From Suilimivivens sp963618065 (lineage in GTDB: Bacteria > Bacillota > Clostridia > Lachnospirales > Lachnospiraceae), in NCBI GenBank assembly GCA_963618065.1, contig CAVERH010000008.1, positions 10,346 through 74,345 on the forward strand: DNA of 64,000 nucleotides, in the 5' to 3' direction. The notes under the pieces are model-generated. The model was given only the letters and a program-made list of their open reading frames with translations. It had not been told where the DNA came from and did no database searches. Of the stretch, positions 7,927 through 16,478 are shown piece by piece; the first letter of the stretch is position 1, and each line of letters starts with the position of its first letter. The position numbers were made by a program, and so were the translations under genes.

Positions 7927-8571
7927 TTGGATAATAAAGAAATTTCACAGGCGGTGATCGGCCGTCTGCCCAGGTATTTCCGTTATCTGGGAGAGTTGAA
8001 GGACGATGGAATCGAACGGATTTCATCACAGGAACTGAGTGCAATTATGAAGGTGACGGCGTCTCAGATTCGGCAGGATTTTAATAATTTCGGAGGATTT
8101 GGACAGCAGGGATATGGTTACAAGGTAGAGTACCTGTACGAAGAGATCGGCAAGATCTTAGGACTTCATAAGACACACAATCTGATTATTATCGGAGCCG
8201 GAAACTTAGGTCAGGCGCTTGCCAATTATATGAATTTTGAGCGGAGAGGCTTTCTCTTCCGTGGAATCTTTGACAACAATCCGGCACTGTTCGGGAAGAA
8301 GATCCGGGACCTTGAGGTACGGCCTATGGAGGAGTTGGAAACCTTTGTCAAAGAAAATGAAATTGATATTGCTGTTTTAACCATTCCGAAGGCCAGTGCG
8401 TTGGAGGTTGCAGAGCGGCTTGCCGGACAGGACATTAAGGGAATCTGGAACTTTGCCCACATAGACCTTAATCTTCCTAAGGAGATCCAGGTGGAGAATG
8501 TACATCTGTCGGATTCCTTAATGAAGCTTACCTATAATATTAACCGCTACGAAACCGAAAAAGAGGAATAG
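7927..8571 (+). CDS. rex: Redox-sensing transcriptional repressor Rex
   Basis: Rex senses the NADH/NAD+ ratio and represses fermentative and respiratory genes. The 214-residue protein has an N-terminal winged helix containing VTASQIRQDFNNFGGFGQQG and a Rossmann domain with GAGNLGQAL near residue 90, followed by the C-terminal domain-swapped helix. I chose TTG 7927, eight bases after GGAGG (7914-7918), because it gives the usual N-terminus (MDNKEISQAVIGRLPRYFRY) and lies downstream of the mapped promoter. It is the first gene of a possible unit with the coiled-coil protein and nnr. No obvious Rex box overlaps its own promoter. Confidence 0.94.
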   Translation: MDNKEISQAVIGRLPRYFRYLGELKDDGIERISSQELSAIMKVTASQIRQDFNNFGGFGQQGYGYKVEYLYEEIGKILGLHKTHNLIIIGAGNLGQALANYMNFERRGFLFRGIFDNNPALFGKKIRDLEVRPMEELETFVKENEIDIAVLTIPKASALEVAERLAGQDIKGIWNFAHIDLNLPKEIQVENVHLSDSLMKLTYNINRYETEKEE

Positions 8572-8627
8572 AGACTACCGGGACGAGATACGGGGAAACG
8601 TAACGAATAAATGAGGATGGTGATGGT

Positions 8628-9275
8628 ATGTCGAGAAAGGATGAAATCTATTCTCCTGCATTAAAAGAAAAGAAAATACCAATACTGACTCTGGATAATA
8701 AATGGCATCGGCTGTTTACGCAGACGAATCCGAATAAGACGATCCTGCGCCTGGAAGAAGAACTCAATGATCTTCTGAAAAAGCAGGGAAAAGCGACAAC
8801 AGAGAGTAAGGACATCAAGCGTCTTAAGAAAAAGCTGATGCAGGAAATTGTAGAAAATGCCGAAGGTACTGCCGAGGGTAATAATCAAAAGGCGTTGAAG
8901 AAGCTGGAAGATAACAAGCGTCTCATTAATGAATGCAATGAGCGGCTTGCCATGTATGAGGATCAGCTTATTGAACTTCCGGGAGAGATCGACCGGGTGA
9001 ACCGGGAGCTGATGCTGCAGACCATGGATAGTTGTTATGATACCTTAAAGGCGAATGAAGCAGAGATTGAAGAGACGGCCAAATGGGTAGCGGCGATCCG
9101 GGTTGAATTAAAGAAACGGCTCATCCGTAAGCAGGAAATGGAACTGATGAATCAGGAATTGTATTCCTATATGCACGATATTTTTGGTGCCGAGGTGATC
9201 GAGATCTTTGATATGAAATATGAAAAAGAAAATCCGGATCATGCTGTACCGAAGGAAACGGAAAAGAAGGAATAA
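8628..9275 (+). CDS. Coiled-coil protein of unknown function
   Basis: The 215-residue soluble protein is not assigned to a named family. Most of it (about residues 38-185) is charged and strongly helical, with long stretches compatible with coiled coil. A short N-terminal segment, KIPILTLDNKWHRLF, is the least coil-like and possibly conserved part, and the C-terminus is acidic and basic low complexity. There is no signal peptide or membrane helix. The ATG at 8628 follows GAGGATGG. It lies between rex and nnr on the same strand, in a position where similar coiled-coil proteins occur in related genomes as far as I recall. The function is unknown. Confidence 0.6.
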   Translation: MSRKDEIYSPALKEKKIPILTLDNKWHRLFTQTNPNKTILRLEEELNDLLKKQGKATTESKDIKRLKKKLMQEIVENAEGTAEGNNQKALKKLEDNKRLINECNERLAMYEDQLIELPGEIDRVNRELMLQTMDSCYDTLKANEAEIEETAKWVAAIRVELKKRLIRKQEMELMNQELYSYMHDIFGAEVIEIFDMKYEKENPDHAVPKETEKKE

Positions 9276-9375
9276 TCCTGGGGAACAGAAAACAAATAAG
9301 ACAGAAATCATACAGGCAGTGGCAGAAAAAACCGCTGCCTGCCTTATATCCGAGGAAGAAAGCAGAGGTGTCGGG

Positions 9376-10905
9376 ATGAAAGAGGTACTAACTGCATCAG
9401 AAATGAAAGCATGTGATCACGGAACAATCGAACAGGCCGGGATTCCGTCCATGGTATTAATGGAACGTGCCGCACTGGCGGCTGCAGAGGTAATTATAAA
9501 ACGGTATCCGGACCGGAACCGGGTACTAATTGTGGCAGGCAAAGGAAATAACGGCGGGGATGGACTGGCAATCGGACGTCTTCTTGCCAAAGCTGGCCGG
9601 CAGGTGACCTTTTTTCAGATGCAGGGGAATTATTCAGAAGAAGCCGGGAAGCAGAGAAAGATCCTGCAGCATTTAGGGTTTTCCATCTGTGACACATGGC
9701 CGGACGGAGAATATGATATCATTATAGATGCCCTGCTTGGAATCGGTATTACCGGAGAAGTACGGGAGGATGCCCGTGTGATAATTCGTAAGATAAATGA
9801 ATATAGATGTAGTTTCCAAGGGAAAACTTCTTTTCATAGAGAAGCAGCAGGCACAGAACGCCTGAATGGAATTGCTCCGGTGATCTGTGCCGTGGATCTT
9901 CCAAGCGGCATTGACACGGATACGGGAGCAGTATGTGGGGAAGCCGTGAAAGCAGATCTGACCGTGACCTTTCAGTATCTGAAAAAGGCACATCTCCTGT
10001 ATCCCGGAAAAGAGTATTGCGGAAAGGTTTATCTGCGTGATGTGGGAATCGAAAATTACGGCATCTGTGGGGAAACTTCGTTTACTTATGAGAAGGAAGA
10101 AGCAAAGAATCTGTTACCGCAAAGAAAAACATCGGGACATAAGGGAACCTTCGGGAAAGTTCTGTTATATGCCGGAAGCCGGGAAATAAGCGGAGCAGCA
10201 CTTCTTTGTGCAAGGGCGGTTCTCTGCTCCGGAGCAGGCATGCTGAAGGTACTGACCGAAGAAACGAACCATGCGTTACTGCGCACCGTACTTCCGGAAG
10301 CCATGCTTGCAACGGATCCTGTGAAGGATGTGGAATGGGCCGATGTACTGGTGGCCGGTCCCGGAATCGGAACCTCAAAAGAGGCGAAGCAAACTCTTAC
10401 GAGTCTGCTTCGTGCGTCACATCTTCCCACGGTTCTGGATGCGGATGCACTGAATCTGCTTGCGCACGATCCGGCGCTTATGGAGCTTGTGAAGGAAAAA
10501 GCGTTGAGCCAGCCGGTTATTCTGACCCCGCACCCGGGAGAGCTTTTACGGCTGTCAGGACTTACCATGACGGATTATCAGCAGGGACGTGAGAGGGCAA
10601 TACGCGCTTTTCAGGAACAGTGCCAATGTATTCTGGTTTCCAAGGATGCCTGTACCATGGTTACCGATGGAGAAGCCCTGTATCTGAATTCCACCGGTAA
10701 TGACGGAATGGCAACGGCGGGAAGCGGAGATGTACTGACCGGGGTAATCGGAAGTCTGCTGGCACAGGGACTTCCGGCTTTGGAAGCAGCCTCAAAGGGC
10801 GTTTTCCTTCACGGCCTTGCGGGAGATGAAGCAGCATTAAAGAAAGGAAAGCACGGAATGATTGCTTCCGATCTCATTGAAAATCTGTGGACATATCTTG
10901 AATAA
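9376..10905 (+). CDS. nnr: Bifunctional NAD(P)H-hydrate epimerase / ADP-dependent dehydratase
   Basis: This enzyme repairs hydrated NADH and NADPH. The YjeF N-terminal epimerase domain (about 1-210) contains MVLMERAA and AGKGNNGGDGLAIGRLL. The C-terminal ribokinase-like dehydratase domain (about 230-505) ends with the GSGDVLTGVIGSLLAQG motif. The length of 509 residues is normal for the fused form. ATG 9376 comes five bases after AGAGGTG and gives the usual N-terminus VLTASEMK; an extended frame from 9220 overlaps the previous gene and is unlikely. An insert of about 20 residues rich in basic and aromatic residues near 155 is unusual. In many Firmicutes nnr is followed by alanine racemase and mazEF; here mazF follows directly. 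Confidence 0.93.
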   Translation: MKEVLTASEMKACDHGTIEQAGIPSMVLMERAALAAAEVIIKRYPDRNRVLIVAGKGNNGGDGLAIGRLLAKAGRQVTFFQMQGNYSEEAGKQRKILQHLGFSICDTWPDGEYDIIIDALLGIGITGEVREDARVIIRKINEYRCSFQGKTSFHREAAGTERLNGIAPVICAVDLPSGIDTDTGAVCGEAVKADLTVTFQYLKKAHLLYPGKEYCGKVYLRDVGIENYGICGETSFTYEKEEAKNLLPQRKTSGHKGTFGKVLLYAGSREISGAALLCARAVLCSGAGMLKVLTEETNHALLRTVLPEAMLATDPVKDVEWADVLVAGPGIGTSKEAKQTLTSLLRASHLPTVLDADALNLLAHDPALMELVKEKALSQPVILTPHPGELLRLSGLTMTDYQQGRERAIRAFQEQCQCILVSKDACTMVTDGEALYLNSTGNDGMATAGSGDVLTGVIGSLLAQGLPALEAASKGVFLHGLAGDEAALKKGKHGMIASDLIENLWTYLE

Positions 10906-10983
10906 ATTCAAAGTATACCTTTCGGACAATCCGGCTATACTTACTACTGAAAAAGGAAACCAGTTTGGAACGAAGGGGTTATT

Positions 10984-11325
10984 ATGAGACGTGGAGATGT
11001 ATATTATTGCGATTTAAGACCGGTGGTTGGCTCGGAACAGGGAGGAATCCGTCCCGTACTGATTGTACAGAATGATGTGGGCAATAAACACAGTCCGACC
11101 ATTATTGTTGCAGCCATCACTTCAAAACAGAATAAAGCAAAGCTCCCGACGCATATCGAGCTGAGTGCAAAACGGTATGATATGGAGCGTGATTCGGTGA
11201 TTTTGTTAGAACAGTTACGGACTGTTGATAAGAAACGGTTGAAGGACCGTGTGTGTCATCTGGATGAAGAAATGATGCGTCAGGTAAACAAAGGACTGAT
11301 GATCAGCCTGGAGCTGTGTACATAA
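10984..11325 (+). CDS. MazF/PemK-family endoribonuclease (EndoA-like)
   Basis: This 113-residue protein cleaves single-stranded RNA at short motifs in its family. It starts MRRGDVYYCDLRPVVGSEQG, has GIRPVLIVQND and AAITSK, and keeps the Arg and Thr positions used in catalysis. No MazE-like antitoxin is encoded in the 78 bases upstream, and the next gene downstream is a CBS protein. It is therefore an orphan or is paired with a distant partner. The order nnr-mazF recalls the common nnr-alr-mazE-mazF order with the middle genes missing. The start is ATG 10984. Confidence 0.9.
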   Translation: MRRGDVYYCDLRPVVGSEQGGIRPVLIVQNDVGNKHSPTIIVAAITSKQNKAKLPTHIELSAKRYDMERDSVILLEQLRTVDKKRLKDRVCHLDEEMMRQVNKGLMISLELCT

Positions 11326-11336
11326 GTGCAGTCTGC

Positions 11337-11365
11337 TTGACGATACAAAGAGGAAATGTTATAGT
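11337..11365 (+). promoter_or_regulatory. Promoter of the CBS/CorC gene
   Basis: The -35 TTGACG (11337-11342), 17-base spacer and -10 TATAGT (11360-11365) lie 40 bases before the start codon. The string GATACAAAG(A)GAG occurs both in the spacer and again just before the start. Confidence 0.7.
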
Positions 11366-11404
11366 TTAGTTTGATGTTTTATACGATACAAAGGAGATGA
11401 AAAA

Positions 11405-12298
11405 ATGGAAGATGATGCATCTTCGGCAAATTCCGTAAAGAATTTCTGGCATCACCTGAAAAAGCTGGGCAATGACAATTCAGATCATGTAACCGAGGAA
11501 ATTATTTCCATGGTCAACGAAGGTCATGAGCAGGGGGTGTTTCAGGCAACAGAAGCAGAAATGATTACGAACATTTTTGAGTTCGGAGATAAAGAGGCAA
11601 AGGATATCATGACGAACCGTAAGAACATTCTTGCCATCGATCAGGATACCTTGTTGGAGGATGCCATAACCCAGATGCTGGATGCGGGCAAAAGCCGCTT
11701 CCCGGTTTATCATGAAAATATTGATGAGATCGTCGGGATTCTGCATTTCCGTGATGCCATTGTGGCAGACCGTAAGGAAGAAAATGCCGTCAGGAGCGTT
11801 GGAAGCATTGAAGGACTTCTTCGTGAAGCCATGGTAATTCCGGAGACCAAGAATATTGCCGATCTGTTTCGGATGATGCAGAAGACCAAAACCCAGATGG
11901 TGATTGTCGTGGATGAATACGGACAGACCAAGGGTGTTCTTGCCATGGAAGATATTCTGGAAGAAATCGTCGGCAGCATTCAGGATGAGTACGACGAGGA
12001 TGAGCAGTATATCGAAGAAACCGGCAATAAAGACGAATATATTATTGATGGAATCACTCCGCTTAAGGAACTGGAGGAGCGGTTCCATATTTCCTTCCAT
12101 GAGGAGGAGTTTGAAACATTAAATGGCTTTATGATCTCTAAGATGGATAAGATCCCGGAGGAAAACGAAGACTTTTCCGTAGACGTGGATGGTTACAATT
12201 TCAAAATTCTGTCTGTAGAGCATAAGATGATAAAGAGTGTTCTTGTTACGAAGAAGAAGCAGGAACCACAGCAAAATGTCACCATAAAAAACGAATAG
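11405..12298 (+). CDS. CBS-pair / CorC-HlyC domain protein without a membrane domain
   Basis: The 297-residue protein has the linker EAEMITNIFEFGDKEAKDIM, then a CBS pair (about 65-190), with GILHFRDAI and VVDEYGQTKGVLAMEDILEE typical of the CNNM/CorC (hemolysin C) family. It ends in a CorC_HlyC domain (about 205-290). Full-length relatives begin with a DUF21 transmembrane domain linked to magnesium and cobalt efflux; that domain is absent here, as in CorC. A soluble accessory role in metal ion homeostasis is inferred. It has its own promoter and is followed at 20 bases by yebC. Confidence 0.82.
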   Translation: MEDDASSANSVKNFWHHLKKLGNDNSDHVTEEIISMVNEGHEQGVFQATEAEMITNIFEFGDKEAKDIMTNRKNILAIDQDTLLEDAITQMLDAGKSRFPVYHENIDEIVGILHFRDAIVADRKEENAVRSVGSIEGLLREAMVIPETKNIADLFRMMQKTKTQMVIVVDEYGQTKGVLAMEDILEEIVGSIQDEYDEDEQYIEETGNKDEYIIDGITPLKELEERFHISFHEEEFETLNGFMISKMDKIPEENEDFSVDVDGYNFKILSVEHKMIKSVLVTKKKQEPQQNVTIKNE

Positions 12299-12318
12299 AT
12301 GAAAAGAGGAGTACAGGT

Positions 12319-13047
12319 ATGTCAGGACATTCAAAATTTGCAAACATTAAGCATAAGAAGGAGAAGAACGATGCCGCAAAGGGCAAGATTTTTACCATTA
12401 TCGGTAGAGAAATCGCAGTTGCCGTAAAAGAAGGCGGACCGGATCCGGCAAATAATTCCAAGCTCGCACAGGTCATTGCAAAGGCAAAGGCCAACAATAT
12501 GCCGAACGATACGATTGACCGTGGAATCAAGAAAGCAGCCGGAGATGACGGAAGCGTTAACTACAAATATGTTACATATGAAGGATACGGACCGAACGGA
12601 ATCGCCATCATCGTGGATGCACTTACCGACAACCAGAACCGTACCGCAGCCAATGTGCGGAATGCATTTACCAAGGGCAACGGTAATGTAGGTACACCGG
12701 GATGCGTTTCCTTTATGTTTGATAAGAAGGGACAGATCATCATTGATAAGGAAGAATACGACGGAGATGCAGATGAGCTGATGATGCTTGCCTTGGATGC
12801 GGGCGCAGAGGACTTCTCAGAAGAAGAGGACAGCTTTGAAATTCTTACTTCCCCGGATGATTTTGATGCCGTATTAAAGGCACTACAGGATGCCGGAATA
12901 GAAATGGTATCCTCTGAAGTAACGATGATTCCCCAGAACTATGTGGAGCTTACCGATGAAACGGCTGTAAAGAATCTGCAGAGAACGCTGGATCTGTTGG
13001 ATGAAGATGATGATGTACAGGCGGTATATCATAACTGGGATGAATAA
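12319..13047 (+). CDS. yebC: YebC/PmpR family (TACO1-like) protein
   Basis: The 242-residue protein starts MSGHSKFANIKHKKEKNDA and contains PNDTIDRGIKKAAG and YEGYGPNGIAIIVDALTDN, the family signature. YebC proteins were annotated as DNA-binding regulators. More recent work on TACO1 and bacterial homologues points to roles in translation, including at proline-rich stretches. The length is normal and the three-domain organisation is complete. It is probably co-transcribed with the CBS protein upstream. Terminator and metY spacing suggest metY is separately expressed. Confidence 0.94.
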   Translation: MSGHSKFANIKHKKEKNDAAKGKIFTIIGREIAVAVKEGGPDPANNSKLAQVIAKAKANNMPNDTIDRGIKKAAGDDGSVNYKYVTYEGYGPNGIAIIVDALTDNQNRTAANVRNAFTKGNGNVGTPGCVSFMFDKKGQIIIDKEEYDGDADELMMLALDAGAEDFSEEEDSFEILTSPDDFDAVLKALQDAGIEMVSSEVTMIPQNYVELTDETAVKNLQRTLDLLDEDDDVQAVYHNWDE

Positions 13048-13083
13048 GAGGATCTACTTAAGATTAAAAATATGGGGGCAGAA

Positions 13084-14367
13084 ATGAACAGGGATTACGA
13101 AAAAGAAACAATCTGTGTACAGGCAGGCTGGCAGCCGAAGAATGGAGAACCGAGAATTCTTCCGATTTATCAAAGTACCACTTTTAAATATGAAACGTCT
13201 GAACAAATGGGAAAGCTGTTTGATCTGGAAGAATCCGGATACTTTTATTCCAGACTTCAGAATCCGACAAATGATTATGTTGCAGAGAAGATCTGTGAAT
13301 TGGAAGGCGGCGTGGCAGCCATGCTTACTTCCTCCGGTCAGGCAGCCAACTACTATGCGGTATTCAATATCTGCGAAGCAGGGGATCATGTGGTTATGTC
13401 CTCCATGGTTTATGGGGGAACCTTCAATCTTCTTGTCGTAACTATGAAGAAGATGGGAATTGAGTGTACAGTTGTGGATCCGGACTGGCCGATCGAAGAG
13501 ATCAATAAGGCATTCCGACCGAATACCAAGTGTGTTATGGCAGAATCCATTGCCAATCCGGCGCTGGTTGTGTTGGATTTTGAAAAGTTTGCGAAAGCTG
13601 CGCATGACCATGATGTGCCGCTCATCGTAGACAATACCTTTGCAACACCAATTAACTGCAACCCATTTCAGTTTGGTGTAGATATTGTGACCCATTCCAC
13701 GACCAAGTATATGGATGGGCATGCAATGACAATTGGTGGGGCAATTGTGGATTCCGGTAACTTTGATTTCTCCAGATATCCGGAGAAATTCCCGGGACTT
13801 TGTAAGCCGGATGATTCTTACCATGGAGTAACTTATGTGGAAAAGTTCGGAAAAGCAGCCTACATAACAAAGGCAACGGTACAGTTAATGCGTGACCTTG
13901 GATCGGTGCAGTCACCGCATGATGCTTTCCTGTTGAATATCGGTCTGGAAACCCTGCCGCTTCGCATGGAACGTCATTGCTATAATGCACAGAAGGTAGC
14001 TGAATTCTTAGAAAGCCATGAAAAGGTAGCCTGGGTGAATTATCCCGGACTTAAATCCAACAAGTATTATGAGCTTGCGAAAAAATATATGCCAAATGGA
14101 ACCTGTGGGGTTGTTTCTTTTGGGTTAAAAGGTGGAAGAGCAGCCGCAGAAGAAATGATGGCACACCTGAAGCTGGCGGCCATTGTGACCCATGTGGCAG
14201 ATGCAAGAACTTGTGTCCTGCATCCGGCGAGTCATACGCATCGCCAGATGACGGATGAGCAGTTGAAGGAAGCCGGAGTAGCGCCGGATCTGATTCGTTT
14301 TTCCGTTGGAATTGAGAATGTAAAGGATATCATTGCGGATCTTGAATATGCGTTAAGCTGTGTTTAA
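13084..14367 (+). CDS. metY: O-acetylhomoserine sulfhydrylase
   Basis: This PLP enzyme makes homocysteine from O-acetylhomoserine and sulfide. The 427-residue protein is of the Cys/Met metabolism class, with SRLQNPTNDYVAEKI, TSSGQAA, the PLP-lysine region THSTTKYMDGH and the C-terminal RFSVGIENVKDII. The length of about 430, with the insert containing FPGLCKPDDSYHG, fits MetY rather than the 380-residue cystathionine enzymes. ATG 13084 gives the usual MNRDYEKETICVQAGW start; ATG 13072 is possible. No S-box or other riboswitch was seen in the 36-base gap upstream, so methionine control is not visible. Confidence 0.9.
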   Translation: MNRDYEKETICVQAGWQPKNGEPRILPIYQSTTFKYETSEQMGKLFDLEESGYFYSRLQNPTNDYVAEKICELEGGVAAMLTSSGQAANYYAVFNICEAGDHVVMSSMVYGGTFNLLVVTMKKMGIECTVVDPDWPIEEINKAFRPNTKCVMAESIANPALVVLDFEKFAKAAHDHDVPLIVDNTFATPINCNPFQFGVDIVTHSTTKYMDGHAMTIGGAIVDSGNFDFSRYPEKFPGLCKPDDSYHGVTYVEKFGKAAYITKATVQLMRDLGSVQSPHDAFLLNIGLETLPLRMERHCYNAQKVAEFLESHEKVAWVNYPGLKSNKYYELAKKYMPNGTCGVVSFGLKGGRAAAEEMMAHLKLAAIVTHVADARTCVLHPASHTHRQMTDEQLKEAGVAPDLIRFSVGIENVKDIIADLEYALSCV

Positions 14368-14422
14368 CTTTAAAATTCCATTGTGGTAATATGGCATGCC
14401 AAAAGGCATGTGGGGGGATAAT

Positions 14423-15625
14423 GTGAAGAGAATGAAACGAAGAGCGTCAATCATTATATGGACCATATTGGTGGCGGGAGTTCGTGCATTGTATGTATTT
14501 CTCAACTGGAATATGGCTACCGACTATTATGGATATTATGAGCACGCCATGATCAGGGCAGAAGAGAGTACACCGTTGCTTTCTTCTGGGCTGGTTTATG
14601 CTTATACGAATGTATTATCAAAGCTGCTGTCACTGTGTGGAAATCATCTGGAAGCCGTGCTGGTATTACAGGGAGTTTTACAGGTGGCAGCGCTGTATTT
14701 CTTTTTACGTGCCATGTGCTGTCTGTATGGAGGATGGGCGGCTTTCTTTTCAACAACGATTCTGGCAGCAATTCCGTCTATATTGATTGCAACGGGAAAT
14801 GTGGAGCCGGTCAGCTTTTATCTTTTTCATTTTGGATTGGTTTTTCTTATGATCGGCTGCTTTTATATCCTTTCCAAAGAAAAGGGGTGGCAGAGAAGCT
14901 TTATCTGTGGATTGTATCTGCTCCTGCTGGGGGGATATCTTGGAGTGGTCTGTATCTGGAACTATGCAGGATTTCTTCTGATAATTCTGCTGGTGGGAGT
15001 CCTGATAAAGACGCATCTTTCAACAAAGGAGCTCATAAGGAAACAGGATCAGGAATCTTTGGAAGATCAGAATCAGATCATGTCTACTTTTTTACAGGCT
15101 CTTATCGTAGTCCTTGGGATGCTCCTTGCAACATTTGCAATGCTGATGAAGTATACCGGAATATCGGGAGAGACAATATCCGGTCAGGCTATCTGGTGGA
15201 TCGGACAGCTTAAGGATCTGCCGGGAACCTGTCAGGGACTGGAACTGAAATATGTAATTTATGTTATCGTGGCCATTCTCCTTGGAATGCTCTGGAATGT
15301 TGGTCAGACCTGTTATAAGAAGCGCAGAGAGGAATGGAAAGTTTCCGGGCAGGAAATACCAAAACAGGAGGCAGAAGAATCGTCTGCCGCGCCGGAAGAC
15401 TGGCGCTTTCCGGATGAACTGCATGGGGAAGAAAAGCAGACGGAGAATCCGGATTTCTTTGTAGCTCCGGATGGAAGAAAGGTGAAATATCTGGAGAATC
15501 CTCTGCCGGGACCGAAAAAGCATGTTTCCCGACAGCTTAATTTTGATATTGAAATCAATATGGACGATATGCTTGCATTTGACCGGAAGCTTGATGAAAT
15601 GGAAGAAAGAGACCGGGAAGGTTAG
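14423..15625 (+). CDS. Polytopic membrane protein with conserved-looking cytoplasmic tail
   Basis: The function is not recognised. The 400-residue protein has roughly eight to nine hydrophobic helices between residues 6 and 290. A hydrophilic tail of about 100 residues contains YLENPLPGPKKH and ends with acidic MDDMLAFDRKLDEM. The arrangement resembles the membrane half of glycosyltransferase-like (GT39/83) proteins without a recognised catalytic motif. GTG 14423 follows GGGGGG (14412-14417) by five bases. A TAATAT (14387-14392) with a weak -35 would place transcription near 14399, making the upstream ATG 14396 unlikely. It precedes tepA and ftsK. Confidence 0.55.
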   Translation: MKRMKRRASIIIWTILVAGVRALYVFLNWNMATDYYGYYEHAMIRAEESTPLLSSGLVYAYTNVLSKLLSLCGNHLEAVLVLQGVLQVAALYFFLRAMCCLYGGWAAFFSTTILAAIPSILIATGNVEPVSFYLFHFGLVFLMIGCFYILSKEKGWQRSFICGLYLLLLGGYLGVVCIWNYAGFLLIILLVGVLIKTHLSTKELIRKQDQESLEDQNQIMSTFLQALIVVLGMLLATFAMLMKYTGISGETISGQAIWWIGQLKDLPGTCQGLELKYVIYVIVAILLGMLWNVGQTCYKKRREEWKVSGQEIPKQEAEESSAAPEDWRFPDELHGEEKQTENPDFFVAPDGRKVKYLENPLPGPKKHVSRQLNFDIEINMDDMLAFDRKLDEMEERDREG

Positions 15626-15660
15626 AGACGGTTACATACGAATAAGAATCCTTATTAAGG

Positions 15661-15710
15661 ACATAATAAACGCATCGGAAAGGAAATTTCCGGTGCATTT
15701 ATTATGTTTT
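15661..15710 (+). terminator. Terminator between membrane protein and tepA
   Basis: The 21-bp arms 15661-15681 and 15687-15707 pair with one wobble and one mismatch around the loop GGAAA. They begin ACATAATAAA and end TTTATTATGT, followed by TTT. The A/T flanks could also let it work in the opposite direction. Confidence 0.75.
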
Positions 15711-15726
15711 GGGGAGGGAAGACCGC

Positions 15727-16437
15727 GTGGAAAACGAACAGAATAAAAGGGTAGAGGAGGAAAAGAACCGTGACCGGAGAATTGAAGAAACCGGACAGGC
15801 AATCTTAAATAAGAATGAGAAAGAAAACACCATTCATCTGATCTCGGTAATCGGTGAAATTGAAGGACATGATAATCTGGGAAGCAATTCCAAGACCACA
15901 AAGTATGAACATATTCTGCCGCAGCTTGCCGCCATTGAAGACAGTGAAAATATTGACGGGGTATTGATTCTCTTAAATACGGTGGGAGGAGATGTGGAAG
16001 CAGGGCTGGCCATTGCGGAAATGATTGCTTCATTAAGTAAGCCGACGGTTTCCCTGGTGCTTGGAGGAAGTCATTCGATTGGTGTTCCGATTGCAGTCAG
16101 TACCGATTATTCTTATATTGTGCCGACGGGAACGATGGTCATTCATCCGGTGCGTATGAACGGTATGGTGATTGGCGTGCCCCAGACCTTTGATTATTTT
16201 AAGCAGATTCAGGACCGGATTACCGGATTTGTCTGCCAGCATTGTAGCATCACGAGGGCACGTTTTGAGGAACTGCTGATGGAAACCGAGATGTTAACGA
16301 AGGATGTTGGAACGATTCTGGTGGGTAAGGAAGCAGTCGAGGAAGGAATCATTAACGATACCGGAGGAATCGGGGATGCCATGAAAAAACTACATTCTCT
16401 CATTGATAGCAAAAAGAAAAAATGCTATACTAATTAA
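15727..16437 (+). CDS. tepA: ClpP-class serine protease of the TepA/YmfB family
   Basis: The 236-residue cytoplasmic protein has a ClpP/crotonase fold: VLILLNTVGGDVEAGLAIAEMI forms the oxyanion region, LGGSHSIGVPIA carries the nucleophilic Ser, and MVIHPVRMNG carries the His. In Bacillus, TepA has been linked to protein export and germination. It lies directly upstream of ftsK/spoIIIE, a conserved Firmicutes order. I prefer GTG 15727, six bases after GGGGAGGGAA; the TTG at 15709 would leave no room for a ribosome binding site. The first 30 residues are highly charged and probably disordered. Confidence 0.85.
   Translation: MENEQNKRVEEEKNRDRRIEETGQAILNKNEKENTIHLISVIGEIEGHDNLGSNSKTTKYEHILPQLAAIEDSENIDGVLILLNTVGGDVEAGLAIAEMIASLSKPTVSLVLGGSHSIGVPIAVSTDYSYIVPTGTMVIHPVRMNGMVIGVPQTFDYFKQIQDRITGFVCQHCSITRARFEELLMETEMLTKDVGTILVGKEAVEEGIINDTGGIGDAMKKLHSLIDSKKKKCYTN
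16403..16431 (+). promoter_or_regulatory. Promoter of ftsK inside the end of tepA
   Basis: TTGATA (16403-16408), an A-rich 17-base spacer and TATACT (16426-16431) lie 48 bases before the ftsK start and overlap the last codons of tepA. Confidence 0.65.
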
Positions 16438-16478
16438 GACTATGTAAGCACAAGATGTAGTGCTGAAAGGGATGCAGT

